Position numbers and translations under genes: made by a program
Source: Spinacia oleracea
Taxonomy: Eukaryota; Streptophyta; Magnoliopsida; Caryophyllales; Amaranthaceae
Direction: 5' to 3'
Assembly: GCF_020520425.1 (NCBI RefSeq)
Contig: NC_079491.1
Coordinates: 20,947,449-21,011,448, forward strand
DNA: 64,000 bases
Shown: piece by piece, positions 10,844 through 23,771 of the stretch
Layout: every line of letters begins with the position of its first letter
Numbering within the stretch: the stretch's first letter is position 1
The notes under the pieces: model-generated
The model's input: only the letters and a program-made list of their open reading frames with translations
Told to the model about the DNA's origin: nothing
The model's database searches: none

Positions 10844-13800
10844 CTAAATGCGAGCAAAAAAATTCAGTATACTACTTTTTCTATTACCTGAGCTTTTGCA
10901 GTTACTGATCTTTCCTTTTTTCGTAGATTTAAGCTGTACTTTATTGTCATCCAACTTCTGCGTCTTAGAGTTGACACTTTCCTGGGAATCAAGAGTTTGC
11001 CTCCTCAACTCGAACTGATCATCCTCTGTCACATATGACTTCGTTGTAGGGGTTGTTTCTGTTTTCTCTGAACGAAGTTTGCGCTTCCTGAAAGGATTGT
11101 TATCTGGTGTCTTTACCGGAAACTCCTCAGAAATAGTAGAAATTTCCTCATCATTGTCAACTTCCGAAGTCAGGACTAATTTCGAAAGGGTTGCAGCTTC
11201 ATCTGAGAAATTCCTTTCCTTCAGAACTTGCCTAGGTACCCCCGTTGTGCTGGTGTCTAGAAATTTGATCAAGTGCATTTTTGTTATGTTAATTTGCTCA
11301 ACATTTATATAGATATAGACTCTCAAAAGGAAACAGGGTATTCTTAGATAAGTAACTTACTTGAATCTTTTCTCTCTTTCATACTTTGAGATGAATATAC
11401 AGTAAAGCAGCTCTGTACTTGTTTGTCCTTGTCCGAGTGAATTTCAAAAGCTGGGTATTTTGCTGCTCCTGTTTGCAGTAAATGTTGCAGCTAAATGTCA
11501 CTGTTGAACTTTTGTTTTTTGGGGTTTGAAAGGGAGAGCAATTAACTTACCTTGCATATTTCGTTTTCTGGTCTGTTTAGATGAAGCAAAACGACTCTCT
11601 ACAATATCTTCTGGAGCAGACACCTCATATTGTTCAGAAGTTGGCGCTGAACCAAAAACTTTGTGGCTCAGGGAACACTCATAAGCTTCCATTGTAGAGG
11701 GGTCTAAATGACCTTCAGCAATAGCAGTTGCCATTGATGGAGTGATATCTCTGATTGGTTTCACCATTGGTTAAAGACAAAGCCAATGCGCAGTTCTTAT
11801 ACATAAAAACAAGTAAACAACTTTAGGAATGGGGAACGTATCATATTTTTCTTATAAAGCAATAAATATTACTTTGTATATTGGCATATGGGACTCTAAC
11901 GAGCCCAAATACAGGGAAGAAATGAGAAGGATACGGTCCCAAGAAATCAATTTCTCCTCCAAATGACTCCAAAAGCTCCCCTGGGAGTTCTCTCATATGC
12001 TCAAGCTTCTTTCTTTTTCTGTTATATCTACAGAAAATGAAGGATGAACAACAGCATCAGCGTAAAGCATGAATAAAAGGGGAAATTACACACTGCCTGC
12101 TTTGCTAATTTTTAAAGGAATTTGCCAAAAGGTGAGACTGCCCTTTGAGTTAGTGCATCTTTTGCTTACATTGTAGCATGCTGAAATACCGCAACTGCTT
12201 CCTTGAATGATCTTGCATAATCATCAGGCACTTGTTTACCCTTAGTAGTCTTTAGAACTGATAGCACCTGCAAGATCGGATGAGCAGGTGGAAGGTGGAG
12301 TGTTTTAGTGTCTAGTTCGGATATAAGTAAAAGATCATGAGCTTCGATGATCCACCCTTGTCTGCACAAGAGGGTCACAAGAAGCCAATGACAATCCAGG
12401 TTACAGAACCAGACACAAGCAAGCATGTGAAGCAAGAAGCTACCTTATTTAATATGATCTTTTGAAAGGGTCTAAGGCAACGGGGGTCTGACATCATTTC
12501 AGATTTTAGCCATCAAAGTAGAGAAATTAGGAGGAACATTAATCTAAGGGCGCGGGGGGGGGGGGGGGATCCTTCAGTTTTTTGCAAGTCTACAACGGCC
12601 ATTTGGAGTTCCATTCACACTTAAGTTGCATGATTGCAAGAAAATCAGCAAACTATTAAAGAATCCTTTGTATTTTACTTCACCAATTAGTACAAACTAC
12701 AATTTTATTTTATTTTGTAACCTTTTAGACTACTAACTGCATAATAAAAGTAACTGGGAAGATTAAAGGCTATTTCAGGTCATGCTAGTATTGAGAAAAG
12801 GGAAGAGATTTTATGGAAAGAAATCCAAGGACTTTTTATGTTTTCTGAGTGGAGTGGCTACAGAAAGTCACGAACATTTGTTTTTTTGAATGCATTTACA
12901 GTAGTACTTGTTGTGAGAAGTTGCAGCAGTGCACTGGGTTTGGATTAAGAGCTGCTGCTAGACTGAAATGTCTCGAGAAGAAGTTTTTTGTCACGGGGGA
13001 CCTTGGCAATGGTGTATCAGATCTGGCATGCAAGGAACGAGATCTTATTGCACAATAGATTACCTTGTGTGGATAATACTGTAGAGCAGATTGTTAGTGA
13101 CAATACAAACAGACTTTTTGTTGTAAATTCCAGGAAAGTTTAGTGCCTTGGATAGGGCCTGGTTTGATAGCCTTGCTTTTGTATCAAGTTTTTTTAGGCT
13201 TTAGTTGCTAGGCAGCTTTCTAAGAGCTTATTGCTCTCTGTTGTAAATTGTCAGATTTGGAAATGCAATAAAAATCTTACCTTGCTTACCAAAAAAAAAA
13301 AGAAAAAAGAAGATACTCTTCACTGTCTGAGAGATAAAAGAGAGCAAGAAAGAAGAGAACTAGGCATCGTGCAATTCCATCACTACAGGTTTCAGCGAAC
13401 TACACCTTCTAGACCGCTTAAGTATTTTCATCAGATTTGTTTTAGGCCCATTGGTTCCAGCTTTTGACCCAAAAATCTTCCTTCTGAGATTTCTTTCAAT
13501 CTGATTTCCTGAGAAATATTGCCTTTTTGCAAGGAATTTCATCACTAAGGGAGGATATTTGAGATATGGAACTATTTTTTTGTAAAAGTACAAAACCATG
13601 ATATATATGCTGGCAGGAAGTTATATAAGAATTGTCGTTCAACCTTCAAATGAGACTGTTGATCTCATCCTTAGCTTGGATCTTAACAGCAGAATAGTGC
13701 CATGAAAAATGTATTTGTCTTATAATTCTTATCTAGTCCATAAAACATATGTTGTGGTGACTGCAAATAAAGCAGACCATATAAAACTTGGGATGCATTC

Positions 13801-16800
13801 AGGATGATCAATGTAAATTAATATACCAGTAGTTACCTTCAAACAAAATGTGCATGTAGGATGAAACGTTTCAGGAGAACAACTAAATATGACACCTTTT
13901 TATCCCAATACAGCTCATGATCTATATCACAAATCACAAGAGCCTATGAGAAGTAAATAATTAGGCGTTATGATTCGCTTCTGTTGATTAATCCAGTTTT
14001 TAACTTGAATGAAATGAAAGAATGCCCAAACGAAATCATAATCTTAATCCAGTTCTAACATAATAATGCTTTGATATGCTAGATTGAAGGTAGGCACTTA
14101 CACGATCTATGTTTCGGTACTTTGAAACCAACGCATGAGCTTTAGCAATTCCAATACCAGGAATAGATGGAAGAAAATCACACCCTGCCAAGACACACAT
14201 ATCTGTGGGCAGAAACACCACAAATAACAATTTCAGTTCAAACGTGTAGGCACACAAAACTGTAACATTTTCAAGGAAAAGTAAATAGATATCCTTATTA
14301 TTCCTTCTTCAACTCCCAAGAAAGATTACAGATGCTAATGCAAGTTATATACTTATACGAAACAATACTCAGCTAAGTGCTTCAACGCTTGGCCAAATTT
14401 AATTAAAAAAAAAAAAAGGTTTGAAATTTAACCTATGAATAAACTGTTGTTGAAGTTTTGGAATGATGGTTTGGTGTTTGTCGAGTTGAAAACCTTATCT
14501 ATAATGATCTCCTCGCCGTTACCAAATTTATCCATTTTAAAGATCACCTGTTCACCAATGAATGAAACTATGTGAAGACAATGAAGGTAAAGAACCAAAT
14601 ATACGTTGTAAAGTTGTAAGTAAACAGTACAACTTTCACCTTCCAGAACAAAGTTGGAGACCTTACCGATGGGCAACCATATGCCAGCAGGTCACTGTCT
14701 TCACTGATTACAGCCATGATACCACCGTGTTCTTCTCTAAGGCTAGACAAGTACGCCAATTGTGCATCAGCTTCATATGGAGCGATCACAAACTCAACAT
14801 TTTCTGATTTTAAAGTCTGAAAATAGGTGAGCCAACAAACTTATAAGAAGCATCCAAAGGCCAAATGTTTGTTCGTATTAATGGGTAGAAGAGCATTACT
14901 TAATTGGGTGAATGACATACCTGTATCAAAAGGTGTGCCATAGATGGAGTGACGCTGATGGCTCTCTATGGAAAGGAACCACACAAGTCAGTTTTAGGTA
15001 TTTATGCATCGCTTAAGACATTAGAGGAGAGATGGATGGAAGTCCACTCAACATTACAAAATCAAAACTTTCTGTGTCAATTAATATAGAAAATTAAACT
15101 TTGTAGAGAACAAAATTGAAAATAATAACAGAGAGGGCTTTTTTATGGTTTATATGAACACCTCGTCTCAAATTCTACAAAGTAACTATAATATCCAATA
15201 TTTAAAGCACTTTAAGATTTTATAGAGATTGGCTACATTGCACTGCATGGTTGTTTTCCTTCCTTCTCCCTCCTTGTACTGAGCATGGAATATTGTCAAG
15301 GGTGTTGATTAACGTGTGTGAGAGGCCTGAGTTTAAGTATCACCCAAAATTGACTCATTTGTGCTTTGCAGCGATGCCATTCCCTGTTGTAAAGGTGACC
15401 TGTGCTGCGCAGATGATTTCTGTTCTACTTCTATACTTGAAAAAAGCAAGTAATAGTTCAAAGTCATCTTCTGTACTGGATAAAAAGACAGGAAGGTAGA
15501 GAAAGACATTGAAATGTCTGGATTTTCTTAAGGGAGGTCTTATATGGTATAATAGAATCTTAGTAGCCGAAAGTGAGCAGTTAGTGGAGGGGATGACTGC
15601 TAATCTAGTACTTGTTAATTCAGTATCAGTGTATTCTTCACTATTGGGCTCCAATGACGGTGTTATCAAAGAAGTTTTTCAACCAAATAAACAAAAAATG
15701 TAGAACTTTCTTATGTTTTGGTATTAAGAGTGTTGGGAAAAGATTGGGGTCCAGTTAACTCCTATTGTGTGATGTGTGGGGATCAAGCGGAATCTCATCA
15801 TAATATCTTCACCTTACTTTGAATCCTCCACGGTAAGTGTTGTAACACCACTTACACCCTGAACACTGATCTATTAAACCTCAAGGCACTCACTGACACA
15901 CCCAAATCACTTCAAAACTAGCAGGGACCTCATTAATATCTAAGTAAAGGTCCTTCACAGAGATATTCATTTGATTTGTGTTCATGACTCTGCTACAGCA
16001 CTCTTCCTCATCTACTCCAATCAAACTAGGCTTTATGGTACAGTAATAACTATGTAGTGTCTATCCCGAACAACTCCATGTTTCACTTGATGAACAATAC
16101 GCCACTTTACATAATAGGGCATTGTAGAATAAAGGATTTTTCTAACAATGCAGGGTCTTTGCTAAATTCCTGAGCTCAAACTAGCCTGTAAAAAGATGTA
16201 AAAACTTATTTGGTATAGTTCAGAACTTCAAATTTGTCTTGCCCTGATTGTATCCATTTCATATAGAACATTCTTAACCAATTCTAAGCTTCAATCTATT
16301 AATCCTACACTGTCATTTTTATACTAATGTAGCTGAAAATTAAAGCTAGGACCACCAGCAGAAGAACAAAATACTCATCAAACTACTAAATATGGCAAGA
16401 AACAGGCTGGTAACACTATTTGGCATGCAATAAAATCAATCAAAGCAAGATTAACTGCCATTAAGAAACATAAGTATCAATCAGAAATCACACTGAAAGG
16501 CAGTATTAATCTTACCTGAAATAGCTCAACTGCACCACCAACATTGCCTTCTTTAAGTTTCTCCAATGCCATTTCATTGTTAGCTTTTCTTTTCCTGAAC
16601 CAAAAATATTGAGTTTGACAGTCAGATTTGTCTCTACTACAACCATTATCTAAGCACACAAAAACCGGATTTAAATTTCACATTAGAAAAAAGAGGATAG
16701 CACATGCCTGTATCGCTCGTTCTCGGTCCCAGCCTTACAAGGAATGCTCCCACCATCAAAAACCACAACTGGGGTAATCTTATGGTGTTTTAGTAAATTA

Positions 16801-17189
16801 ATTCTGTGCATGAAATAATTAATGTACTGCAATTTCTTCTCTCCTTCTGAATTTAAATACAGCTCCATGCTACATGAATATGCTGTAACCCAACAAAATA
16901 AAAACAAAAAATTAAATCTTGAGTAATCCCAAAAAATTGAATAAAAAACTTGAAAAATGGTAGTACCTCCTTTGTGAAGCCATGAATAAGCATCGATTCC
17001 TACCTGCAAAAAAAATGAATCCAGTTAATTTAATTAACATGATTCTTATACGTGATGCGCCACACCATTAGTCCATGAAAAATGGGGAACAAGCAAAGGA
17101 AGGCAAATTACTCGTTTGCCGGCGTACATCCGAATGTGAACGGGTTCGGTGTATGGTTTCAGAAATCTTAATAGATCTTTGATTCCCAT
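10844..17189 (-). CDS. EXO1: EXO1, 5'-3' exonuclease / flap nuclease of the Rad2/XPG family
   Basis: Thirteen coding exons (minus strand): 17189-17112, 17003-16967, 16882-16708, 16594-16516, 14965-14921, 14816-14667, 14547-14433, 14202-14102, 12267-12170, 12027-11935, 11750-11551, 11468-11361, 11256-10844; 563 aa. All junctions keep phase. EXO1 resects DNA in mismatch repair and recombination. The N-terminal domain starts [13 protein letters not shown] with D30 (VGIDAYSW), the I domain has E153 and D155 (APYEADAQ) and D178 and D180 ([11 protein letters not shown]), and D235 is in LAGCDF, so the metal-binding residues are all present. The helix-hairpin-helix is [12 protein letters not shown]. 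The C-terminal third is low-complexity and ends [11 protein letters not shown], which resembles a PCNA-binding PIP box with Lys for Gln. Intron 3 uses a GC donor (AG|GCATGT). Length is near Arabidopsis EXO1B. Introns 4 and 8 are long and carry repeats. Confidence 0.95.
12880..13312 (+). mobile_element. Possible retroposon 3' end with poly(A) in EXO1 intron 8
   Basis: A stretch on the strand opposite to EXO1 ends in AATAAAAATCTTACC and then an A-rich tail near 13290-13312, as expected of a LINE or processed-transcript 3' end. I recognise no protein domain and found no target duplication. The intron also has a G homopolymer near 12553-12568. The 5' limit given here is approximate. Confidence 0.3.
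15280..15830 (+). mobile_element. Decayed LINE reverse-transcriptase fragment in EXO1 intron 4
   Basis: One frame reads [13 protein letters not shown] (about 15329-15370), which matches the segment just before the YADD/FADD active site of plant LINE reverse transcriptases; after a frameshift the DD region follows (GCGCAGATGATTTCTG). At about 15760 another frame reads [15 protein letters not shown], like the zinc-binding domain between reverse transcriptase and RNase H. Large deletions and frameshifts separate the pieces. It is antisense to EXO1. Confidence 0.55.
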
Positions 17190-17202
17190 CTCTTTGTTTC
17201 CG

Positions 17203-17233
<31 letters not shown>

Positions 17234-18595
17234 CGGGGTAGAAATGAGGTGAATGTGGGTTGTGCTGAGTAGGCTGTGACGGATATTTTGTGAAGTTCCA
17301 ATGAAGGTTAACTTTATGAATTCAAGATAAGAGGGTAATTTGGTATTAAATCACATGACCGGATACCGAGATTGAAATTGCCGGGAAACTAATTCGAATT
17401 GCAGCTATACGATAAATTAAACCCGCGCTCTTTTGTTTTTCTAAATGCGGGTCATCATGTGACTCGTCAGTCGTCACTCATGTACGTGTCAGCCCGACCC
17501 TTTCCCGCTCTATGGCGACGATCCCCTTCTAAACCCGACATGACATGAGAGGTACATTCCGTAAACCATGAGTTGTGTCATTGTGTGTGGACGTTATTTT
17601 TAAATTTTGGCACTAGCCAGATAAGAGAAGATTATGCTAGCCTGCTTATTTTAACTAATTAACAAAAACCAAAAAATTATTGTGCTGGCCCAACACGAAC
17701 ACGCGAGACAGATCGTGCATGGCCTTATTTATGGAAGATAAGCACCGGAGAGGGCAGACACGACACAACTTTTATGTGCCCCCTTCTAGGCACACGTTGA
17801 GACGAGGCCCACTAACCCGAAACGTGGACTAACCCGACTCTACCCTTGCCCAACTCTAAGGATAGGGTAAGGCAAACGCGTGTTTTCCGTTTCAACTCTA
17901 AATTTTGAATCTCATTGTTAGAAATTTTGAAGTAGCCTCTCTTTATAGTGTTAGATTGATGCATAAGCTTAGAGATGGGCATGGGTCAGGGTTGCCGCGA
18001 GCTTGGCACAAAATTGTTCCGTCACGTGATGAACCTGTTGTAAACCCGACACGATAATGGATTATGGGCCATGGATGGACATGTTTTTATAAAATTGACA
18101 TGAGCCTCATACGTGTACGACGGGTCGACCCGACACACTTAATTTTTAAGAAATTAATACAAAATCTTAAAATTAGGAAGGGACCCTCCTAGCACGAGAC
18201 GATCATCCCGGCACGGCACATGGGATGGACCATACATAGGCCTCATTTATGGAAAAAAGACACAGTCTCCACATGACATGACTTTCCCTTGGCCCCATAG
18301 GCCCTACCCGTTAGGGCACGATGCCCGCAAGCGCGACATATGGGCCTACACGGCCCGAGAACTGACATGTATGTAAGCTTATTTTAGACACATTACAACA
18401 TACATACCACTATGTTAAAACAGGAAAATTATAGGCCACTTGAAAACCCCTTAACATTAAAAATCTTACAACAATACTAATATTTAAAAATAGGAAAATT
18501 TACACGCCTCTTATCAGCGACCCTTAAAATTAAAAATCTTACAAAGTTTTAATGCACATAACTTCAATATTTATGGCCGTGAATAAATGTTGAAG
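17190..18595. other. EXO1 upstream region and GC-poor intergenic DNA
   Basis: The bases just above 17190 include a CCA-type triplet run on the EXO1 strand (GGT repeats near 17204-17232 on the plus strand) in the probable 5' UTR. From 17.6 to 18.4 kb there is repetitive DNA rich in CCCGACACG-like words, probably transposon remnants. No gene is seen. Confidence 0.4.
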
Positions 18596-19126
18596 TTACA
18601 TGGGGTATGTGCCGTGAATTTGTGGCTATGCTCGTGTACGAAAGCTGAGTTATTTGGGGTGCAACGAGGACCTTGCCATTGCTTGGAACGGTGAGCATCG
18701 TAAGGTCTAGTTAACGGTTGATTCTGAGGTGGTTGTACGTATGCTTTTAGAAGAGGTACCCTCTCATTCCCCTTACATTCATATCATCCGTAAGTGTAAA
18801 GATCTCATTCAACGTCAAGAGTGGGAGGTTACAATTATTCACTGCTATAGGAAAGCTAAGCGAGCAGCAGATTGGTTAGCTAATTATGGGGTTGGGGGCC
18901 TTGGGGCACTTCTAAAGTAGCAGTGATCTTTGAGGCTGTACCGGAGGACCTTCAAACCGTTTGACTCGATCGCGTTTGGTGCTGGTAGATGATGGTTTGC
19001 CAAACTAAACAACGATTTCGAGTAGGAAGGTTGTTGTTTTCATTTTGCTTTATTTGATTCCTATTTGTTTTATTTCTTAACTTAGCTAGGGGCTATCCCC
19101 CTCCTTATTCACAAAAAAAAAAAAAC
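18596..19126 (+). mobile_element. 5'-truncated LINE tail (RNase H end) with poly(A)
   Basis: The frame at 18729-18920 reads VVRMLLEEVPSHSPYIHIIR and ends in AKRAADWLANYGV, the typical end of the RNase H domain of plant LINE ORF2 (the H/R-A-DxLA motif). A 3' UTR of about 190 bp follows and ends in a poly(A) run at 19112-19125. The rest of the element is missing or frameshifted. No target duplication was found. Confidence 0.7.
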
Positions 19127-19348
19127 AATCGTTTATTATTTGCTTATTGATTTCTATTGGATTGGAGGTATTTTAGGAGACTTGGTCTTGTGAATATTAG
19201 TTCTATTTTGTAACCCCTTTCAACTTCTTTATCAACACCATGTAAATTTATTAGGGATATAAGGTATAAAACCAAATTATGTCCCTAATAGCCATATGTT
19301 GAGGTAGAACACCACCAATTCTACATCTAATTACATCATTAATACGTT

Positions 19349-22300
19349 TGGGATGATGTGGTTAGAAAGTGTACTGAGAAACAGCTAGAAATTAATGAGG
19401 GAGGTATGGTAGAAGAGTTGTCTATCAGACGCAAAAGCTTTGATCAAGCTACGATTAAACTTGCATACTGGAAACAACGTGATAAAGGTAACTGCGTAGC
19501 TTTTGGGGATTTGAAATACGTCTTTCTTCTATCGTTGTGCAAAAAGCAATAAATCGAGGAATGAAATTAAGTTGTTACAGAAAGAAAGTGGAGAGTGGAC
19601 GGCAGATAATGAGGAGATTAAGAAGATGATTGTGGAGCATTTTCAATCAATTTTTAAGTGTCATAATGCTGATGCTTTACAGTGGGACGTACCAGTTACT
19701 CTCGATGCAATCACTACAAAGCTTTCTCAGGAACAAATAGTAACTTTGCAAAAGGATTTTACCCAATATGAAGTCCGGAAGGCGGTGTTTCAAATGGGTG
19801 GTCTTAAAGCGTCAGGTCCGGATGGTGTTTTTTCTGCGGTCTTCTTTCAAAAGCCATGGGAGGTGGTTGGACAAGATGTCGCGGAAGCTGTTCTGTATTT
19901 TTTCAGGTTTGGATACATGTTACACGAATAGAATCATACTCTTATTGCTTTAATTCCAAAGGTGGAATTTCCAAATAAGCCTTCACAACTCAGACCGACC
20001 AGTCTATACAACGTAATTTATAAAATTGTTTCTAAATGTCTAGCCAACCAAATTAAGCTGATCCTTCAAGATTTAGTAGGCCCGCTTCAGAATGCTTTTG
20101 TTCCTAAATTCCTTATGGGTGATAATTGCTTGTTAGCCACGAAATCATTACATATGTAAAGAGGAGAAAGAATGGCTTGGAGAGGCTATCAATGTTGAAA
20201 ATCGACATGAATGAAGCGTATGATCGTGTGCACTGGCAATTTATTGGATGGCTTCTTGATAGTATGTGTTTTCCATCTAGGCGGAGACATTGGATTTTGC
20301 AATGAATTTTAATTATTCATATTCGATCCTGGTTTACGGGGAGCCGATAGAAGATTTTAAGCCCATATTCTGACTACGGCAAGGTGACCCATTGTCGCCT
20401 TATCGTTTTATTATGGTTATGGAACTTCTTTCAAAGATGATGATCAAGTTAGAGGAAGAAGGAAAGATTATAAGCATCAAAATTACACGAACGACCCCTT
20501 TTATATCTCATTTATTCTTTGCTGATGACTCTCTTTTATTTATTTTTTTAAGTTTACACTCAATCATGCAGGTATATCAGAGGTACAATTGACTTGTTTT
20601 GTCGAGTATTTAGAGAAGGCATTAATTTTGAGAAGTCCAATGTAATCTTCAGCCCTAGTGCTCCAGATTGCATTAAAGATGATCTGAAGAACATCCTTGG
20701 TACATCATGTACGGATAGATCGTGGAGATATGTGGGTTGTAATATTGTAGTAGATGGAAGATCTTCATAGGCTTTTGTCCCGCTCGTGGAAAAAATACAA
20801 AGGAAAATTACTTCATGGCAGCATCTTTCGCTATCACCTGCAGGGAGATTACTTCTCATCAATGGAATCTTAGCAGCTTTGTGTTCAAATGTTCTTGCAG
20901 TGTTCTTGCTCCCAAAGATGATCACAAAGAAGATGAACTCTTTGCTAATGTGGTCCTGGTGGAAAACAACAAGTCCAACAAGGCTATTCTTGTTAAACTA
21001 GCAGCGAGAATTTATCATAATCCAAATACTCTCATTTCCCGTGTGTACAAGTCTGCTTATAAATCAACCCCACTAGAGGCTGGTATGAAAGGAAACGTCC
21101 ATCCTAAGGCTTCATGGGATTTTAGAGGCATGTGCAAAAGTGTTGATGCAACAAAGAAAGACTTTAGTAAAGTCATATATAGTGGAGATACTATTTTGCA
21201 AAGAGAGCGATGGTTGCCTTCGGGAAATGTAAAATTCACCAGGGATTATAGCCAAGTGATGCAACAAAGTCTTGTTAAAAGTATATTACGACCATGTGAG
21301 CGAGCGTGGAATTCATCGTTTATATGGAATGATTTTGGAAAGGATACTGCACAAGAAATTTGAAGTATCCATCTTCTTGGAGAAGAAGAAAAGACAGACC
21401 AATATCACTGAACAGGAGTTAGAAATAAAAGGTCGTTTGTAAAAGCAGTTTATGCTTTTTTGGTTGGAGATCAAGCTATCAGTAGCTTAAAACCAGAAGA
21501 TTCAAGCTTCTGGAAGAAGATTTGGCATTCTACTCTCCTTCCTAAATGGAATTTTTTTTTTCCTCTTTGAAGAAGAATGAGAAGAAGAGGAATTCACGTT
21601 GATCAGAGCTATCCTTTATGCATGTCTGATGAAGAAATCGAAGAACACATTTTTCGTGACTGTTGGATTGCAAAACGAGTGTGGCATGCAAGTACTCTAG
21701 GGCTAAGGGTATCTAATGCAAAGAATATAAGCTGTCAGAATTGGGTTAAGAATTTTTTGAATTATTTTTGGAAGGAGGATGGGTATGATAGTGAAAGAAC
21801 ATTGGATTTGTGATGGTTCTCTAGGCTAAAGGTTGCATAGAAACAACCTGGTGTTTAGAGGTGGTCTAGTTAATCCAGGTCATATCATGCAAAACATAGT
21901 TGTTTGAGGCAGATGGCATGCAAGGCCTTTGATGATAAAAGTAAAGTGATGAGTAGGATAAAGGGGAGTAATAGGGTGGGTTGCAGAAATCATGAGCATA
22001 GTATCCCACTAAGGTCATAGTGGATGAGGCGTGAAAAAGAAATAATTGAACATTTAAAACTGAGGCAGCCATTGGATGGGTTATCGAGTCTTATGGCAAC
22101 AAGGTGTGGGAAGGAGGTGAACGCGTTCAAACTGGTAGTGCTCTTTCAACTGAAGCCCTTGCTCTTCTGAAAGGTCTAAAGGAGGTGAAAGCCAAAGGAA
22201 TGATGGATGTTCTAGTAAGAACAGACTGCAGTAATTTGGTGATGGCGATACAACAATACTCACATTGTCAATTCGAAGTTGCATCTATTTGCTATCATCA

Positions 22301-22465
22301 GGATAGCTTCTAGTATGAATAATGTTTTTATCACAAAATGTGATAGAAATGAGGTAGGTCGAGCACATAATTAAGCTTGCCTTTATGGCTAGACGGGATG
22401 TGCTCCAATGCTTTCTTTGTTCCTTTCTTTGTTCCTGTTTGTATCTACTGTCAAAAAAAAAAAAA
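19349..22465 (+). mobile_element. 5'-truncated, decayed LINE with 16-bp target duplication
   Basis: The copy is flanked by ACATCATTAATACGTT (19333-19348) and ACATCCTTAATACGTT (22466-22481), one mismatch in 16, and ends in poly(A) at 22453-22466, the marks of target-primed reverse transcription. Across three frames, broken by frameshifts and stops, one can follow the linker, reverse transcriptase (GGLKASGPDGV near 19797; QLRPTSLYNVIYKI near 19990; FFADDSLLF near 20516), the zinc-binding segment (CMSDEEIEEHIFRDCW near 21610) and RNase H (TEALALLKGLKEVKAKG near 22150). The endonuclease part is lost by 5' truncation. It is not closely related to the LINE at 57-63 kb. Confidence 0.85.
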
Positions 22466-22516
22466 ACATCCTTAATACGTTGTATCATATTATGTACTCA
22501 AACACCTTCTGCATAA

Positions 22517-22934
22517 GAGCATGTACATTGATTGGCTTTTTAAAAGAGCTCTTGGAGGACTCTCCCCTCTCTCTCTACCACTATCTCTCTACAAGACACA
22601 CTCAAATATTCATTCTTAAAAACACCCAACATTGGTTGGTTACTCAAATGAGCTCTCCATTATCATTTTTACCATTTGGTGGTCCCAATTAATTGTGTTT
22701 TTAACCAAAGTTACTATCCAATTTTCAAAGTTACTCCTCACTTTTCAACAAGAATCAACTCTTGGATGGCTCTTGGGCAAGAGCTACCTTGAAACAGCTC
22801 TCCATGAAGAGCTACTCAAGAGCCCCTCAAGAGCCACTTAAGAGCCCCAATGTTGGTCAAGAGATAGTTCTTGTTGGAGAGCTACTTAGAGAGCTACTTG
22901 GAGAGTCACTCCAAGAGCCCCAATGTACATGCTC
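22517..22934. mobile_element. Tourist-like (PIF/Harbinger) MITE flanked by TAA
   Basis: Perfect 14-bp terminal inverted repeats, GAGCATGTACATTG (22517-22530) and CAATGTACATGCTC (22921-22934), are flanked by TAA at 22514-22516 and 22935-22937. A 3-bp TAA/TTA target is typical of PIF/Harbinger. Inner parts of both ends also share GAGCTCTTGGAG-like words, and several AGAGCTACTT/CAAGAGCC motifs are repeated inside. No coding capacity. Confidence 0.8.
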
Positions 22935-22937
22935 TAA

Positions 22938-23771
22938 GTGTCATTCCTGACTTTTTAGATGAAGTAGACAGTGGCCTCCTCAAGGGTTGACATAACGAAT
23001 CCTTTTTTGCAGCAATTGCCCACGCATAGCTTAATTAAGCCACCCTTGGTTTTAGACTTACAAAGCTCAAGCTATTTTTCTGGTTTGCTACTGTAGTACC
23101 ATGCTAGAGCCATACTCTTACTTATCTCCATATCTTGCAAAAATGATTTTGGTAACACATAAACCTGATCCTGAATAAACATGAAGACTAATCAATTCCG
23201 AATTAGTGAATTACTTGAAATCTACGTCTACATACATACCATTTGTACTCTATTTGATAACTAATTTGATTAGCAAAATAAGCGGGAAATTAACATCAAC
23301 CAATTTACTATGGAGTATTTTATGCTGTGGTCTTATTTTGACAGCATCCATAACACATTGCTTCAGCAGCCCCAAAACTATTGGAATGACCAAATAATTC
23401 TCAATCGATATGTACAAGAGCCTTACCAAATTAAGTGCCACACAATACAGCATCTGAAGTCAACAAAAGAAAACCTAGCAATACCAAATATTTGCTCAGA
23501 TTTTTCATTCGGTATAGCCACTTACAAATGCTTTCCCAGCAAGAGTTCGTCAAAAAATGAGCTTCAGAACCAATTAGATTCCTGTTTAACATTGAAGAAT
23601 TCAAAAACCTTCAATCAAAACTTGACCGTACAACAGTTATAAATACAATATACCTCAGTATAGGAGTAAAAATCTACAGTAGAGCTATTGTAGTGGAGAT
23701 GAAGGGAGCCTTTAGTACGTGAAAACCTTCAACGTGAAAAATCCAGTTCTCCAATCACTGGGTACATAATA
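22938..23771. other. Intergenic DNA downstream of SART1/DOT2
   Basis: No gene seen. The part nearest 23771 is probably the SART1 3' UTR on the minus strand. Confidence 0.4.

Noticed and set aside
15251-15499. A small gene of 82 codons antisense to EXO1
   Set aside because: It aligns in style with a frameshifted LINE reverse transcriptase rather than a host gene.
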